A stretch of DNA of 6,341 nt from the NCBI GenBank assembly GCA_023544605.1, contig JAMJFQ010000086.1, positions 1 through 6,341 of the forward strand. The letters are read 5' to 3'. The stretch comes from ANME-2 cluster archaeon. GTDB taxonomy: Archaea; Halobacteriota; Methanosarcinia; Methanosarcinales; Methanocomedenaceae. Every line of letters begins with the position of its first letter. The first letter of the stretch is position 1. Below, piece by piece: positions 1 to 5,927 of this stretch. Made by a program: the position numbers and the translations under genes. A model generated the notes under the pieces. The model did no database searches. It saw only the letters and a list, made by a program, of their open reading frames with translations, and was not told where the DNA came from.

Positions 1-68
1 AAATTTGCACAATCAAAAGATGGGAACCTACTGGGCCTGTTCAACATGCCATTAAGATGAAATAAAGA

Positions 69-96
69 GATGTGTGGTGAGCAGTCGCCACATATT
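69..96 (-). terminator. hairpin with T-rich tail after mtxX
   Basis: Bases 69-77 pair with 88-96 (nine pairs including two G-U, core TGTGG/CCACA) around a 10-base loop. Read on the minus strand the hairpin is followed by a T-rich stretch (TCTCTTTATTTCATCTT, 52-68). It lies about 36 bases past the mtxX stop at 132, the right place to end a pyrC-mtxX transcript. Archaeal termination depends mainly on T-runs, so the hairpin itself may act in mRNA 3'-end stability. The remaining bases 1-68 show no supportable gene. Confidence 0.4.
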
Positions 97-131
97 ATCT
101 TATTCTATTGGACTATGAATATCAATTGGAG

Positions 132-965
132 TTACACTTTACAGATAGCCAGAGCCGAAGCCATCATGATAGCCTTAGTATAATGTCCCCCCACCCTGCT
201 GGTATCTACAAAAACCTTTTCCATCAGCACAGGTGCACCGTACCCGTAGCCACCGGCCACCAGTACCAGTGTCCTGAATATCAAATTCCCGGAGATGCCG
301 TCCGGTGCAATGATAAAGTCTACCTCGCCAATAGCATCCTCGATCAAGATACCGTAATGCTTGATATCATATCCTTCCTGCTGTGCCATTTTGGTTACAT
401 GTTCGGCATCATCCAGTGTCTTATCCACGTAGTTGTCGCGTCCGCGGTCCTCAAAACGCCCCCCTGAAAGTACACCGATCTTTGGCTCAATATCAAACCT
501 GCGTATGTGCTCTGCACCCCTTCGTATGAGTTCCAGTTTTTGCTCAAGAGTGCTTCCTTCATCTATTCCCACCGGTGCCAAAAATAGCGGTATTCCACCT
601 GGTGTTTCCAGTAGCGCTATCCTGCACAGGCTTTTCATATCCAGAGCCTGTTTGAGATACGAAAGCGTGGATGTAGCCGATAAGGTACCCCTGATGGCAC
701 CATCCACATCACCAGCAACCAGCAGATCGACTATGGTCTTTGCAGGTTCATCTGAATGGACCACTTCAAGGTTAGTGCCGATATCGTTGATCTTCTGGCT
801 ATCACCCACCAGTACCACGTCTGCGAACTCTTCTGCCAGGGCAGCACTTTGCAGCAGTTTTGGTGTCACGCTGCCTATCCCTAATGCTATCCGGGCATGA
901 TTCTCCATAGCTTTTTTGTGAATATTAGTAATTATCCCACTCATTTTCACACCCATCAGTATCAC
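132..965 (-). CDS. mtxX: methanogenesis marker protein 4, MtxX family (phosphotransacetylase-like fold)
   Basis: This 277-residue protein resembles the MtxX / methanogenesis marker 4 family, found across methanogens and relatives. It is annotated as a putative methyltransferase-associated subunit but has no settled biochemical role. Visible features are an N-terminal segment ARIALGIGS (about 25-32), a nucleotide-fold-like VVLVGDS (50-56), the segment GVLSGGRFEDRGRD (164-177), and a C-terminal block APDGISGNLIFRTL...GGYGYGAPVL (220-248). The last block is reminiscent of phosphotransacetylase-type active-site loops. No signal peptide or membrane segment is seen, so it should be cytosolic. The frame given starts at a GTG that overlaps the pyrC stop in a GTGA arrangement but has no clear ribosome site. 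ATGs at 956 (preceded by AGTGAT) and 944 (preceded by GGTGTGA) are equally plausible and would shorten it by 3 or 7 residues. It is probably translated from the pyrC message. Confidence 0.85.
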   Translation of the reverse strand: MILMGVKMSGIITNIHKKAMENHARIALGIGSVTPKLLQSAALAEEFADVVLVGDSQKINDIGTNLEVVHSDEPAKTIVDLLVAGDVDGAIRGTLSATSTLSYLKQALDMKSLCRIALLETPGGIPLFLAPVGIDEGSTLEQKLELIRRGAEHIRRFDIEPKIGVLSGGRFEDRGRDNYVDKTLDDAEHVTKMAQQEGYDIKHYGILIEDAIGEVDFIIAPDGISGNLIFRTLVLVAGGYGYGAPVLMEKVFVDTSRVGGHYTKAIMMASALAICKV

Positions 966-2362
966 TTTTCATCTATGTTGCTAAATGCAGGTGACTCCTC
1001 TTTTGGCTTTTCCTCATACCCGGCACCGGGAAGGAATTTACCCCTCCCCTTTTTAGCATGTATATCATCCTCCCAGATAACTTCACCCCTTGAGATGGTC
1101 ATCATAGGGAATATACCCTCCATTCCTTCGTAAGGTGTCCACCCCGCCTTGCTGTGCAGCCGGTCAACATCGATATCAGTCACCCTGGTTGTATCCACGA
1201 TCACCAGGTCAGCATCAAATCCTTTCCATATTGCCCCCTTCAAGTGCTTATCCAGTCCGAATATCATTGCCGGATTCGTACACATAACCTCTACCATCCT
1301 TGATAACGACAGCAGGTTGCGCCGTACAGCCACCAGCATCAACGGCAGCATGGTCTCTACACCGGGCACCCCTGCCGGTGCGCTCCAGATATCGGTCGAC
1401 TTTTCATTTTCAGAGTGGGGGGCATGGTCGGAAGCTACAATATCTATGGTACCATCGTTCAATGCGTTCCACAGGTATTGGATACTTCGCCTCTTTCTAA
1501 GAGGCGGGTTCATCTTGGCAAGGCTGCCCAACCTCTCATAATCCTTATTTGATAAAAATAAGTGGTGTGGAGCCGCTTCAGCTGTTATTAATCCCTCGGA
1601 TCCACCATAGTCCCCGTACTTGGCTCTACGTATAATACCTGCTGCTTCCCGGGTGCTGATGTGGCACAGATGTGCTTTTGCCCCAAAAGCCAGGGCGTCT
1701 TCAACAGTGTTGGAAACAGCCACTGCCTCTGACATGTTGGGCCGGCTCTTTGAATAGGCTTCAGGGTCCATATCACCTTTTGTGATCTTCCCGTAGGATT
1801 CCAGTATATCCTGGTCTTCAGCATGAACGCAGGCAAGGGCCCCCATATCTTTAGTAACCTGCATTGCATCCGTCATCTGGTCACGGCTCACGGTCATAGA
1901 ACCTGTGCTCTCACCTAAGAATATCTCACCAAAGGCAGTAACTCCTGCCTTCCACATCGTTCCAAGATCATCCAGATTATTGTGAACTCCCCCATTTATT
2001 CCGAAATCAACAATTGATCTTGATGAGGCAAGTTTCATTTTTTCCCTGAAAGCCCTTTCATCCAATGTTGGAGGTTTAGTATTCGGGTGGTCTATAACAG
2101 TAGTAACACCACCTGCTGCAGCAGCGCAGGAACCGGTAAACCAGTCCTCTTTATAACTCATGCCCGGCTCCCTGAAATGTACATGCACATCAATTATTCC
2201 CGGCAGGACCAGCATATTGTTTGCATCTATCACCCTGTCAACATCACCAACAGGGACGAACCGTGCTATCTGTGTGATCTTCCCGTCTTCCACTGCCAGT
2301 TCTGCTTCAATTATGCGCCCTTGATAAAAAATCCGGGCGTTGGTGATTATCAGGTCAGGCAT
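962..2362 (-). CDS. pyrC: dihydroorotase, class I (PyrC)
   Basis: This 466-residue amidohydrolase interconverts carbamoyl-aspartate and dihydroorotate, the third step of de novo UMP synthesis, in the cytosol. An N-terminal beta-sandwich segment (1-53) leads into the metal-dependent barrel. Metal-site residues are visible in family order: HVHFREPG (H60, H62), CVHAED (H180), CHIST (H234) and SDHAPHSENEK (D312). Other dihydroorotase-type blocks are DHPNTKP (91-97), MNPPLR (284-289) and APAGVPGVETMLP (328-340). The C-terminal part restores the sandwich (GFDADLVIVD, 381-390) and ends in a hydrophilic tail rich in Lys and Glu. At the place where many relatives have a carboxylated lysine (xFKIFM), this protein reads FGEIFL, so Glu146 may take the bridging role. 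The ATG at 2362 has no ribosome site, and a TATA-like element about 23 bases upstream fits a leaderless mRNA. mtxX follows with a 4-base overlap. Confidence 0.95.
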   Translation of the reverse strand: MPDLIITNARIFYQGRIIEAELAVEDGKITQIARFVPVGDVDRVIDANNMLVLPGIIDVHVHFREPGMSYKEDWFTGSCAAAAGGVTTVIDHPNTKPPTLDERAFREKMKLASSRSIVDFGINGGVHNNLDDLGTMWKAGVTAFGEIFLGESTGSMTVSRDQMTDAMQVTKDMGALACVHAEDQDILESYGKITKGDMDPEAYSKSRPNMSEAVAVSNTVEDALAFGAKAHLCHISTREAAGIIRRAKYGDYGGSEGLITAEAAPHHLFLSNKDYERLGSLAKMNPPLRKRRSIQYLWNALNDGTIDIVASDHAPHSENEKSTDIWSAPAGVPGVETMLPLMLVAVRRNLLSLSRMVEVMCTNPAMIFGLDKHLKGAIWKGFDADLVIVDTTRVTDIDVDRLHSKAGWTPYEGMEGIFPMMTISRGEVIWEDDIHAKKGRGKFLPGAGYEEKPKEESPAFSNIDEK

Positions 2363-2381
2363 GGAAATGGTATATGTTTTG

Positions 2382-2389
2382 ATATATTA
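2382..2389 (-). promoter_or_regulatory. pyrC: TATA-like element for pyrC
   Basis: On the minus strand this reads TAATATAT, centred about 23 bases before the pyrC ATG. Archaeal TATA boxes sit about 25 bases before transcription start, so transcription would begin at or next to the start codon. No GGTG-type ribosome site lies between, which agrees with leaderless translation. The region is AT-rich throughout, so other TATA choices, including the CTATATAG copies further upstream, cannot be excluded. Confidence 0.4.
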
Positions 2390-2396
2390 TTAATCC

Positions 2397-2442
2397 AGAT
2401 GTTTGTACATCTATATAGAGCTATATAGATTATTTACATAAT
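2397..2442. promoter_or_regulatory. cluster of three AT-rich inverted repeats in the divergent spacer, candidate operator
   Basis: Three inverted repeats lie end to end, sharing a few bases. First, AGATGT / ACATCT with a 4-base spacer (2397-2412). Second, ATCTATATAG / CTATATAGAT with a 2-base spacer (2409-2430). Third, ATTAT / ATAAT with a 4-base spacer (2429-2442). The second contains the self-complementary octamer CTATATAG twice (2411-2418 and 2421-2428), with centres 10 bp apart and so on the same helix face. It lies between pyrC and phoU and could bind a dimeric regulator, serve as TATA sites, or both. High AT content raises the chance of accidental palindromes, but perfect 10-base arms are notable. 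Confidence 0.45.
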
Positions 2443-2515
2443 AGTTAGGTGTTATGGATTTCAATTGAGTGAAGAGAACAAATCAAAGGTTTGAAGGTTT
2501 ATTTGATCTAACGTC

Positions 2516-2523
2516 ATAAAATA
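2516..2523 (+). promoter_or_regulatory. possible TATA element for the phosphate gene cluster
   Basis: ATAAAATA lies about 44 bases before the phoU ATG. Initiation about 25 bases downstream would leave a leader near 20 bases that includes the GGTGGTCC sequence just before the start. An alternative is initiation from the CTATATAG pair near 2411-2428, which would give a leader over 100 bases long. The sequence does not decide between them. Confidence 0.25.
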
Positions 2524-2563
2524 GACAAAAGTAAATGCAGATGAATACCAAAATGGTGGTCCT

Positions 2564-3223
2564 ATGGTAGGTACAGACGAAAATAATGTTGATAAATTAA
2601 TACAAGACATCATACATGATATGATGGAAATGGGACAGAGCGTAAAAGTCTCAATTGCCCGGTCAGTCAATTCCCTGAAGGAGCAGAACACCAGTATGGC
2701 CGATAAGGTCCTAGAGAGTAAAAAGGAAATTGATGACAAGGGCAATGTAATAGAGGATAAATGTACCATGGGAATGACGCTAAAAGTATCACCCGTCCAG
2801 CTCAGGACATTTAAGGGTATCCTGAGGATGATCATTGACCTGGAAAGTATACAGGACATGGCAGTAGAGGTGGCATTGATCACCAAGGTCACGTCTCAAG
2901 CTCCACATATTAAACCGCTGGTTGACATACCCAGAATGTCTGACCAGCTTCAGGTGATGCTGGATAGTAGTCTTGATGCCCTGAAGAACAGAGATGTTGA
3001 ACTGGCCAGGAGTACTGCATTGAAAGATAATGAGATCGATGCTCTTTTTGACCAGATCCGTAGGGAACTCATCACATACATGATAGAGGATCCCCAAAAG
3101 ATCGCCAATGCGTCCCACCTTACGTTTGCAGCGCGCTATCTGGAGCGGATGGGAGACCACATAAACAACCTGTGTGAGAGTTTGGTGTACATTGTTACTG
3201 GCGAGAAGGTCGACCTGAATTAA
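2564..3223 (+). CDS. phoU: PhoU-family phosphate uptake regulator
   Basis: This 219-residue, all-helical protein matches PhoU in length and in having two repeated three-helix bundles (about 15-110 and 118-215). The second repeat ends with a textbook PhoU signature, ARYLERMGDHINN (190-202), followed by a VYIVTGE tail (208-214). In the first repeat the matching segment is DLESIQDMAVE (92-102): the acidic positions E94 and D98 used for metal binding are kept, but the usual Arg and Gly are lost. PhoU proteins restrain phosphate uptake and signal phosphate status, usually at the cytoplasmic face of the transporter. The ATG at 2564 is the first start in its frame after a stop at 2522 and is preceded by GGTGGTCC. 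The stop is 12 bases before the Pit gene, so it very probably acts on that transporter. A more general PhoU-domain protein of other specificity is possible but less likely. Confidence 0.85.
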   Translation: MVGTDENNVDKLIQDIIHDMMEMGQSVKVSIARSVNSLKEQNTSMADKVLESKKEIDDKGNVIEDKCTMGMTLKVSPVQLRTFKGILRMIIDLESIQDMAVEVALITKVTSQAPHIKPLVDIPRMSDQLQVMLDSSLDALKNRDVELARSTALKDNEIDALFDQIRRELITYMIEDPQKIANASHLTFAARYLERMGDHINNLCESLVYIVTGEKVDLN

Positions 3224-3224
3224 C

Positions 3225-3232
3225 AAGGTGAT
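3225..3232 (+). promoter_or_regulatory. strong ribosome binding site for the Pit gene
   Basis: AAGGTGAT is closely complementary to the archaeal 16S rRNA 3' end (AUCACCUCC). The GGTG core ends five bases before the ATG at 3236. It fixes the start of the transporter gene and is the best Shine-Dalgarno sequence in the window. Confidence 0.7.
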
Positions 3233-3235
3233 AAA

Positions 3236-4276
3236 ATGGATTTTTTTAACCCAATAATACTTGCTGTTTTAATAGCTGGCCTGTATATGGCATGGAATAT
3301 CGGTGCTAATGACCTGGCGAATTCTATGGGGACTTCAGTGGGCAGCGGTGCATTGTCCATCAAACAGGTAGTTATCATAGCAGGGGTACTTGAGGTAATA
3401 GGAGCTGTCTTTTTTGGGGACAGAGTGACCACAAGGATCGCAAAAGGTATCGTTCCAATAGAGGATATAATTGCTATAAATCCGGACATTGTCATTATCG
3501 GTGCCCTGGCAGCCATTCTGGCCGCAGGTTTCTGGATCACTTTTGCCACATTCTTCCATATGCCCGTTTCAACCACTCATTCCATTGTTGGCGCAGTTAC
3601 CGGTTTTGGACTTGTAGCCACCCTCTATCTGGATAATTTTGGCCTTGATCAGATAAAGTGGGACATACTTGCAAAGATCGTGGCCTCATGGCTTACCTCC
3701 CCTCTGATCGGTGCAGCCCTGGCATTTATCATATTTTCATTAATACGTATTCTCCTACTCGCCAGGGTGGACGATCCCTATAAGCTGGAGACGAAATTCG
3801 GATACCTCCAGATACTATCTGCCTGTTTTGTAGCCTTTGCCCATGGGTCCAATGATGTTGCAAATGCAGTGGGCCCCCTATCCGCAGCCCTGGCTGCAGC
3901 TGAACTTACACCATTTGGTGTAATTCCGGACTGGGTGCTGCTATTAGGTGGTATAGGTATCGTGATAGGTCTTGCGACCTGGGGTTGGAGAGTGATAGAG
4001 ACCGTGGGTAAAGGGATTACTGAATTGACCCCCACAAGAGGCTTCTCTGCTGAGTTCGCCACTGCAGTGGTGGTCTTTGGTCATTCATACAGTTCCCTGC
4101 CAATATCCACTACACATACATTGGTTGGTGCCGTTGTGGGTGTCGGGCTGGCAGGTGGTCTTGCTGCGGTTGATTTAAGTGTCATTAGAAAAATAATCAT
4201 ATCCTGGGTAATTACCGTTCCGGTAGCTGCCCTAACATCAGGAGTGATATTTGCCGTGATAATGAGGTTGTTATAA
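3236..4276 (+). CDS. pit: inorganic phosphate transporter, PiT family
   Basis: This 346-residue membrane protein of the PiT family (PF01384) carries phosphate across the cytoplasmic membrane by cation symport (H+ or Na+, not decidable here). The family's inverted duplication is clear. The N-terminal half has NIGANDLANSMG (21-32) and PVSTTHSIVGA (110-120). The C-terminal half has GSNDVANAVGPL (204-215) and PISTTHTLVGA (289-299). The characteristic TPTRGFSAEFATA block is at 265-277. About ten hydrophobic segments are visible, with a charged cytoplasmic-type loop around 176-188 (ARVDDPYKLETK). The length is typical of archaeal and compact bacterial members, which lack the large central loop of eukaryotic homologues. 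The start is fixed by AAGGTGAT just upstream. It sits 12 bases after phoU, and its TAA overlaps the next ATG by one base (TAATG), indicating coupled translation with the DUF47 protein. Confidence 0.95.
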   Translation: MDFFNPIILAVLIAGLYMAWNIGANDLANSMGTSVGSGALSIKQVVIIAGVLEVIGAVFFGDRVTTRIAKGIVPIEDIIAINPDIVIIGALAAILAAGFWITFATFFHMPVSTTHSIVGAVTGFGLVATLYLDNFGLDQIKWDILAKIVASWLTSPLIGAALAFIIFSLIRILLLARVDDPYKLETKFGYLQILSACFVAFAHGSNDVANAVGPLSAALAAAELTPFGVIPDWVLLLGGIGIVIGLATWGWRVIETVGKGITELTPTRGFSAEFATAVVVFGHSYSSLPISTTHTLVGAVVGVGLAGGLAAVDLSVIRKIIISWVITVPVAALTSGVIFAVIMRLL

Positions 4277-4965
4277 TGCCAACAAAATATATCCGTTCAG
4301 TGCTGGGGATATTCGGGGAATCTCCTTTCAAACCTGTTCATACCCATGCTGAGAAAGGTGGAGAAGCTGTACGAAAGCTCAAAGAGGCTGTTGATGCCTA
4401 CTGTAATAAAGAATATATTACCGTCAGCACCCTGGATACAGAGATATCTGGCATTGAATATGAGGCTGACATCATCAAGCAGACCATCCGAAAGCTTATT
4501 CCCAGTTCGATGATGCTGCCTGTGGACCCTAATGACCTGCTGTCGTTCTTAAAACCCCAGGACTCCATAGCAGATAATGCCCACCATACGGCACACTGGC
4601 TGACCTTACGGGAGACCGTGCTGCCCCTTGAGATACAACAGGGTCTGCTGGAGTTGATGGAACGGATCGTCAAGACCGTGGATGCTTATGAAGATATGGT
4701 GGATGATATTGCTAAACTTCTTGAAACATCCTTCAGCAAGAAGGAGATAAAGCAGATACTCAAAAAAGTCCCCATTGTCGAGGAGCTGGAACATGAGGTG
4801 GATATTACCAAGAAACAGCTTCAGCAGAAGGTTTTTAAGTACGAGGATGAACTGGGGGGAACGGGTGTGTTCTATATGATAAGCTTGCTTCGGGACATGG
4901 GTAACATAGCAGATAGTGCCAGTAAGGCCGCTGACCGCCTCAGGACCATGATCCTGCGAAGGTGA
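4276..4965 (+). CDS. DUF47 / TIGR00153 family PhoU-like protein, putative Pit regulator
   Basis: This 229-residue soluble helical protein of the DUF47 group (PF01865, TIGR00153) is a distant PhoU relative. Its genes are usually found beside Pit transporters, which they are thought to regulate. Family-like features are the basic N-terminal segment ending in FGESPF (13-18), acidic metal-site candidates in GIEYEADIIK (59-68), the block FLKPQDSIADNA (91-102), a second acidic pair in EELEHEVD (169-176), and the closing helix LLRDMGNIADSASKAADRL (204-222). It has no membrane segment, so it should work in the cytosol at the transporter's inner face. The start overlaps the Pit stop by one base, and a GAGGTTG ribosome-site-like sequence lies five bases upstream at 4264-4270. 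The tight coupling suggests fixed stoichiometry with Pit. Confidence 0.9.
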   Translation: MPTKYIRSVLGIFGESPFKPVHTHAEKGGEAVRKLKEAVDAYCNKEYITVSTLDTEISGIEYEADIIKQTIRKLIPSSMMLPVDPNDLLSFLKPQDSIADNAHHTAHWLTLRETVLPLEIQQGLLELMERIVKTVDAYEDMVDDIAKLLETSFSKKEIKQILKKVPIVEELEHEVDITKKQLQQKVFKYEDELGGTGVFYMISLLRDMGNIADSASKAADRLRTMILRR

Positions 4966-4976
4966 GCGGAAAAATA

Positions 4977-4983
4977 GGAGTGA
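4977..4983 (+). promoter_or_regulatory. ribosome binding site deciding the radical SAM start
   Basis: GGAGTGA lies just before the ATG at 4986, with GGAG ending five bases upstream of it. This favours 4986 over the longer GTG start at 4962, which overlaps the previous stop and has no comparable site. Confidence 0.5.
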
Positions 4984-4985
4984 GC

Positions 4986-5897
4986 ATGGAATTTAAACCA
5001 TCTTATATGGCTCTGGTGGAGAGCGAGGAGATCGACGACCGTATCGAGAAGTTATACGCACGACTTGAGCAGTGTAATATCTGTCCCAGGGAATGCAAAG
5101 TGAACAGGCTGCAGGGTGAGACAGGGTACTGCGAGGCAGATGCCGATCTGGTCGTGTCTTTAGCCCAGCCTTATTTCTGGGAGGAAGCTCCCCTTGTGGG
5201 GCTTGGTGGTTCGGGTACGGTTTTTTTAAGTAATTGTAACCTGAGATGTGTCTACTGCCAGAATTATGAAATAAGCCACGGAGGTGATGGTGTATCCATG
5301 ACACCTGAGCAGCTTGCAGATAGTATGCTCTACCTCCAGCGCGTGGGATGCCACAATATCAACCTGGTCACACCTACCCATTATACGCCCCAGCTTGTCA
5401 AGAGCATTGCCCTGGCTGCCCGGAAGGGGTTGAGGCTGCCTATAGTGTATAACTGCAGCGGTTATGAGAGTGTAGAGACCCTGAAATTGCTGGATGGTAT
5501 CATTGACATCTATATGCCTGATATGAAATATGGTGATGCCAAGAGTGCAAAGCTATACAGTGACGCCCCTGACTATTTTGAGGTGTCCAAAGATGCCCTG
5601 CGTGAGATGCATGCCCAGGTGGGGGATCTTGTGATCGAGCAGGATATTGCCTGGCACGGATTGTTGATACGCCATCTGCTGCTGCCGAATGACAGGGCAG
5701 GCAGCCTTAAGGTGCTGGAGTTCATTGCCAATGAGATATCAAAGGATAGTTATGTGAATATCATGTTCCAGTACAGGCCGTGCCAGGATGCTTTTAAGTT
5801 TAAGGAGATAAGCCGTCCTGCCTTTATAGAAGAGTTCAATGCTGTGCTTGATATGGCCCGGGGTTTGGGATTGCATAGGGGCTTTCCGAACGTGTGA
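4986..5897 (+). CDS. radical SAM protein, PflX-like (COG1313) with extra N-terminal cysteine motif
   Basis: A radical SAM enzyme of 303 residues from the ATG at 4986. The diagnostic 4Fe-4S motif CxxxCxxC is present as CNLRCVYCQN (Cys 84, 88, 91), just after a glycine-rich strand GLGGSGTVFLSN. Before it lies a second cysteine group, CNICPREC plus GYC (Cys 30, 33, 37, 49), typical of the PflX-like group, which resembles pyruvate formate-lyase activating enzymes but whose substrate is unknown. Later segments NLVTPTHYTP (about 126-135), YNCSGYES and DIYMPDMKYGD fit the radical SAM barrel, and FQYRPC...GLHRGFPNV closes the protein. The chosen start gives MEFKPSYMALVE, the N-terminus I would expect for this group, and has GGAGTGA upstream. 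A GTG at 4962 would add eight residues. The gap to the DUF47 gene is 20 bases, so it is probably in the same transcript. Nothing in the sequence ties it mechanistically to phosphate. Confidence 0.85.
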   Translation: MEFKPSYMALVESEEIDDRIEKLYARLEQCNICPRECKVNRLQGETGYCEADADLVVSLAQPYFWEEAPLVGLGGSGTVFLSNCNLRCVYCQNYEISHGGDGVSMTPEQLADSMLYLQRVGCHNINLVTPTHYTPQLVKSIALAARKGLRLPIVYNCSGYESVETLKLLDGIIDIYMPDMKYGDAKSAKLYSDAPDYFEVSKDALREMHAQVGDLVIEQDIAWHGLLIRHLLLPNDRAGSLKVLEFIANEISKDSYVNIMFQYRPCQDAFKFKEISRPAFIEEFNAVLDMARGLGLHRGFPNV

Positions 5898-5898
5898 A

Positions 5899-5918
5899 TT
5901 GTTCTTTATTTCATTTCT
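5899..5918 (+). terminator. T-rich archaeal-type terminator after the phosphate / radical SAM cluster
   Basis: Immediately after the TGA at 5895-5897 the plus strand is T-rich with several short T-runs (5899-5918, 13 of 20 bases T). Archaeal RNA polymerase commonly stops at such stretches without a hairpin. It occupies most of the 30 bases between the gene end and the intron 3' junction. Confidence 0.4.
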
Positions 5919-5927
5919 GCCATCCCG

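Noticed and set aside
108..467. Plus-strand frame of 119 codons over the end of mtxX
   Set aside because: It is antisense to the conserved MtxX C-terminus, has irregular composition and no ribosome site.
433..900. Plus-strand frame of 155 codons opposite mtxX
   Set aside because: It is a serine/arginine/proline-rich translation typical of the reverse complement of a real gene. MtxX on the other strand is well supported.
2454..2468. Tiny leader frame (MDFN) with a GGTG sequence just before its ATG, as a candidate leader peptide
   Set aside because: Four codons with no attenuator-like structure downstream are too little to support a call.
2461..2892. Minus-strand frame of 143 codons opposite the phoU start
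   Set aside because: It lies antisense to a clear PhoU gene, its protein has no recognisable features, and it would run through the phoU promoter region. It is a shadow frame.
4962..4985. GTG start adding eight residues to the radical SAM protein
   Set aside because: It overlaps the previous stop and lacks a ribosome site, whereas the ATG at 4986 has GGAGTGA upstream and gives the expected N-terminus. It remains possible.
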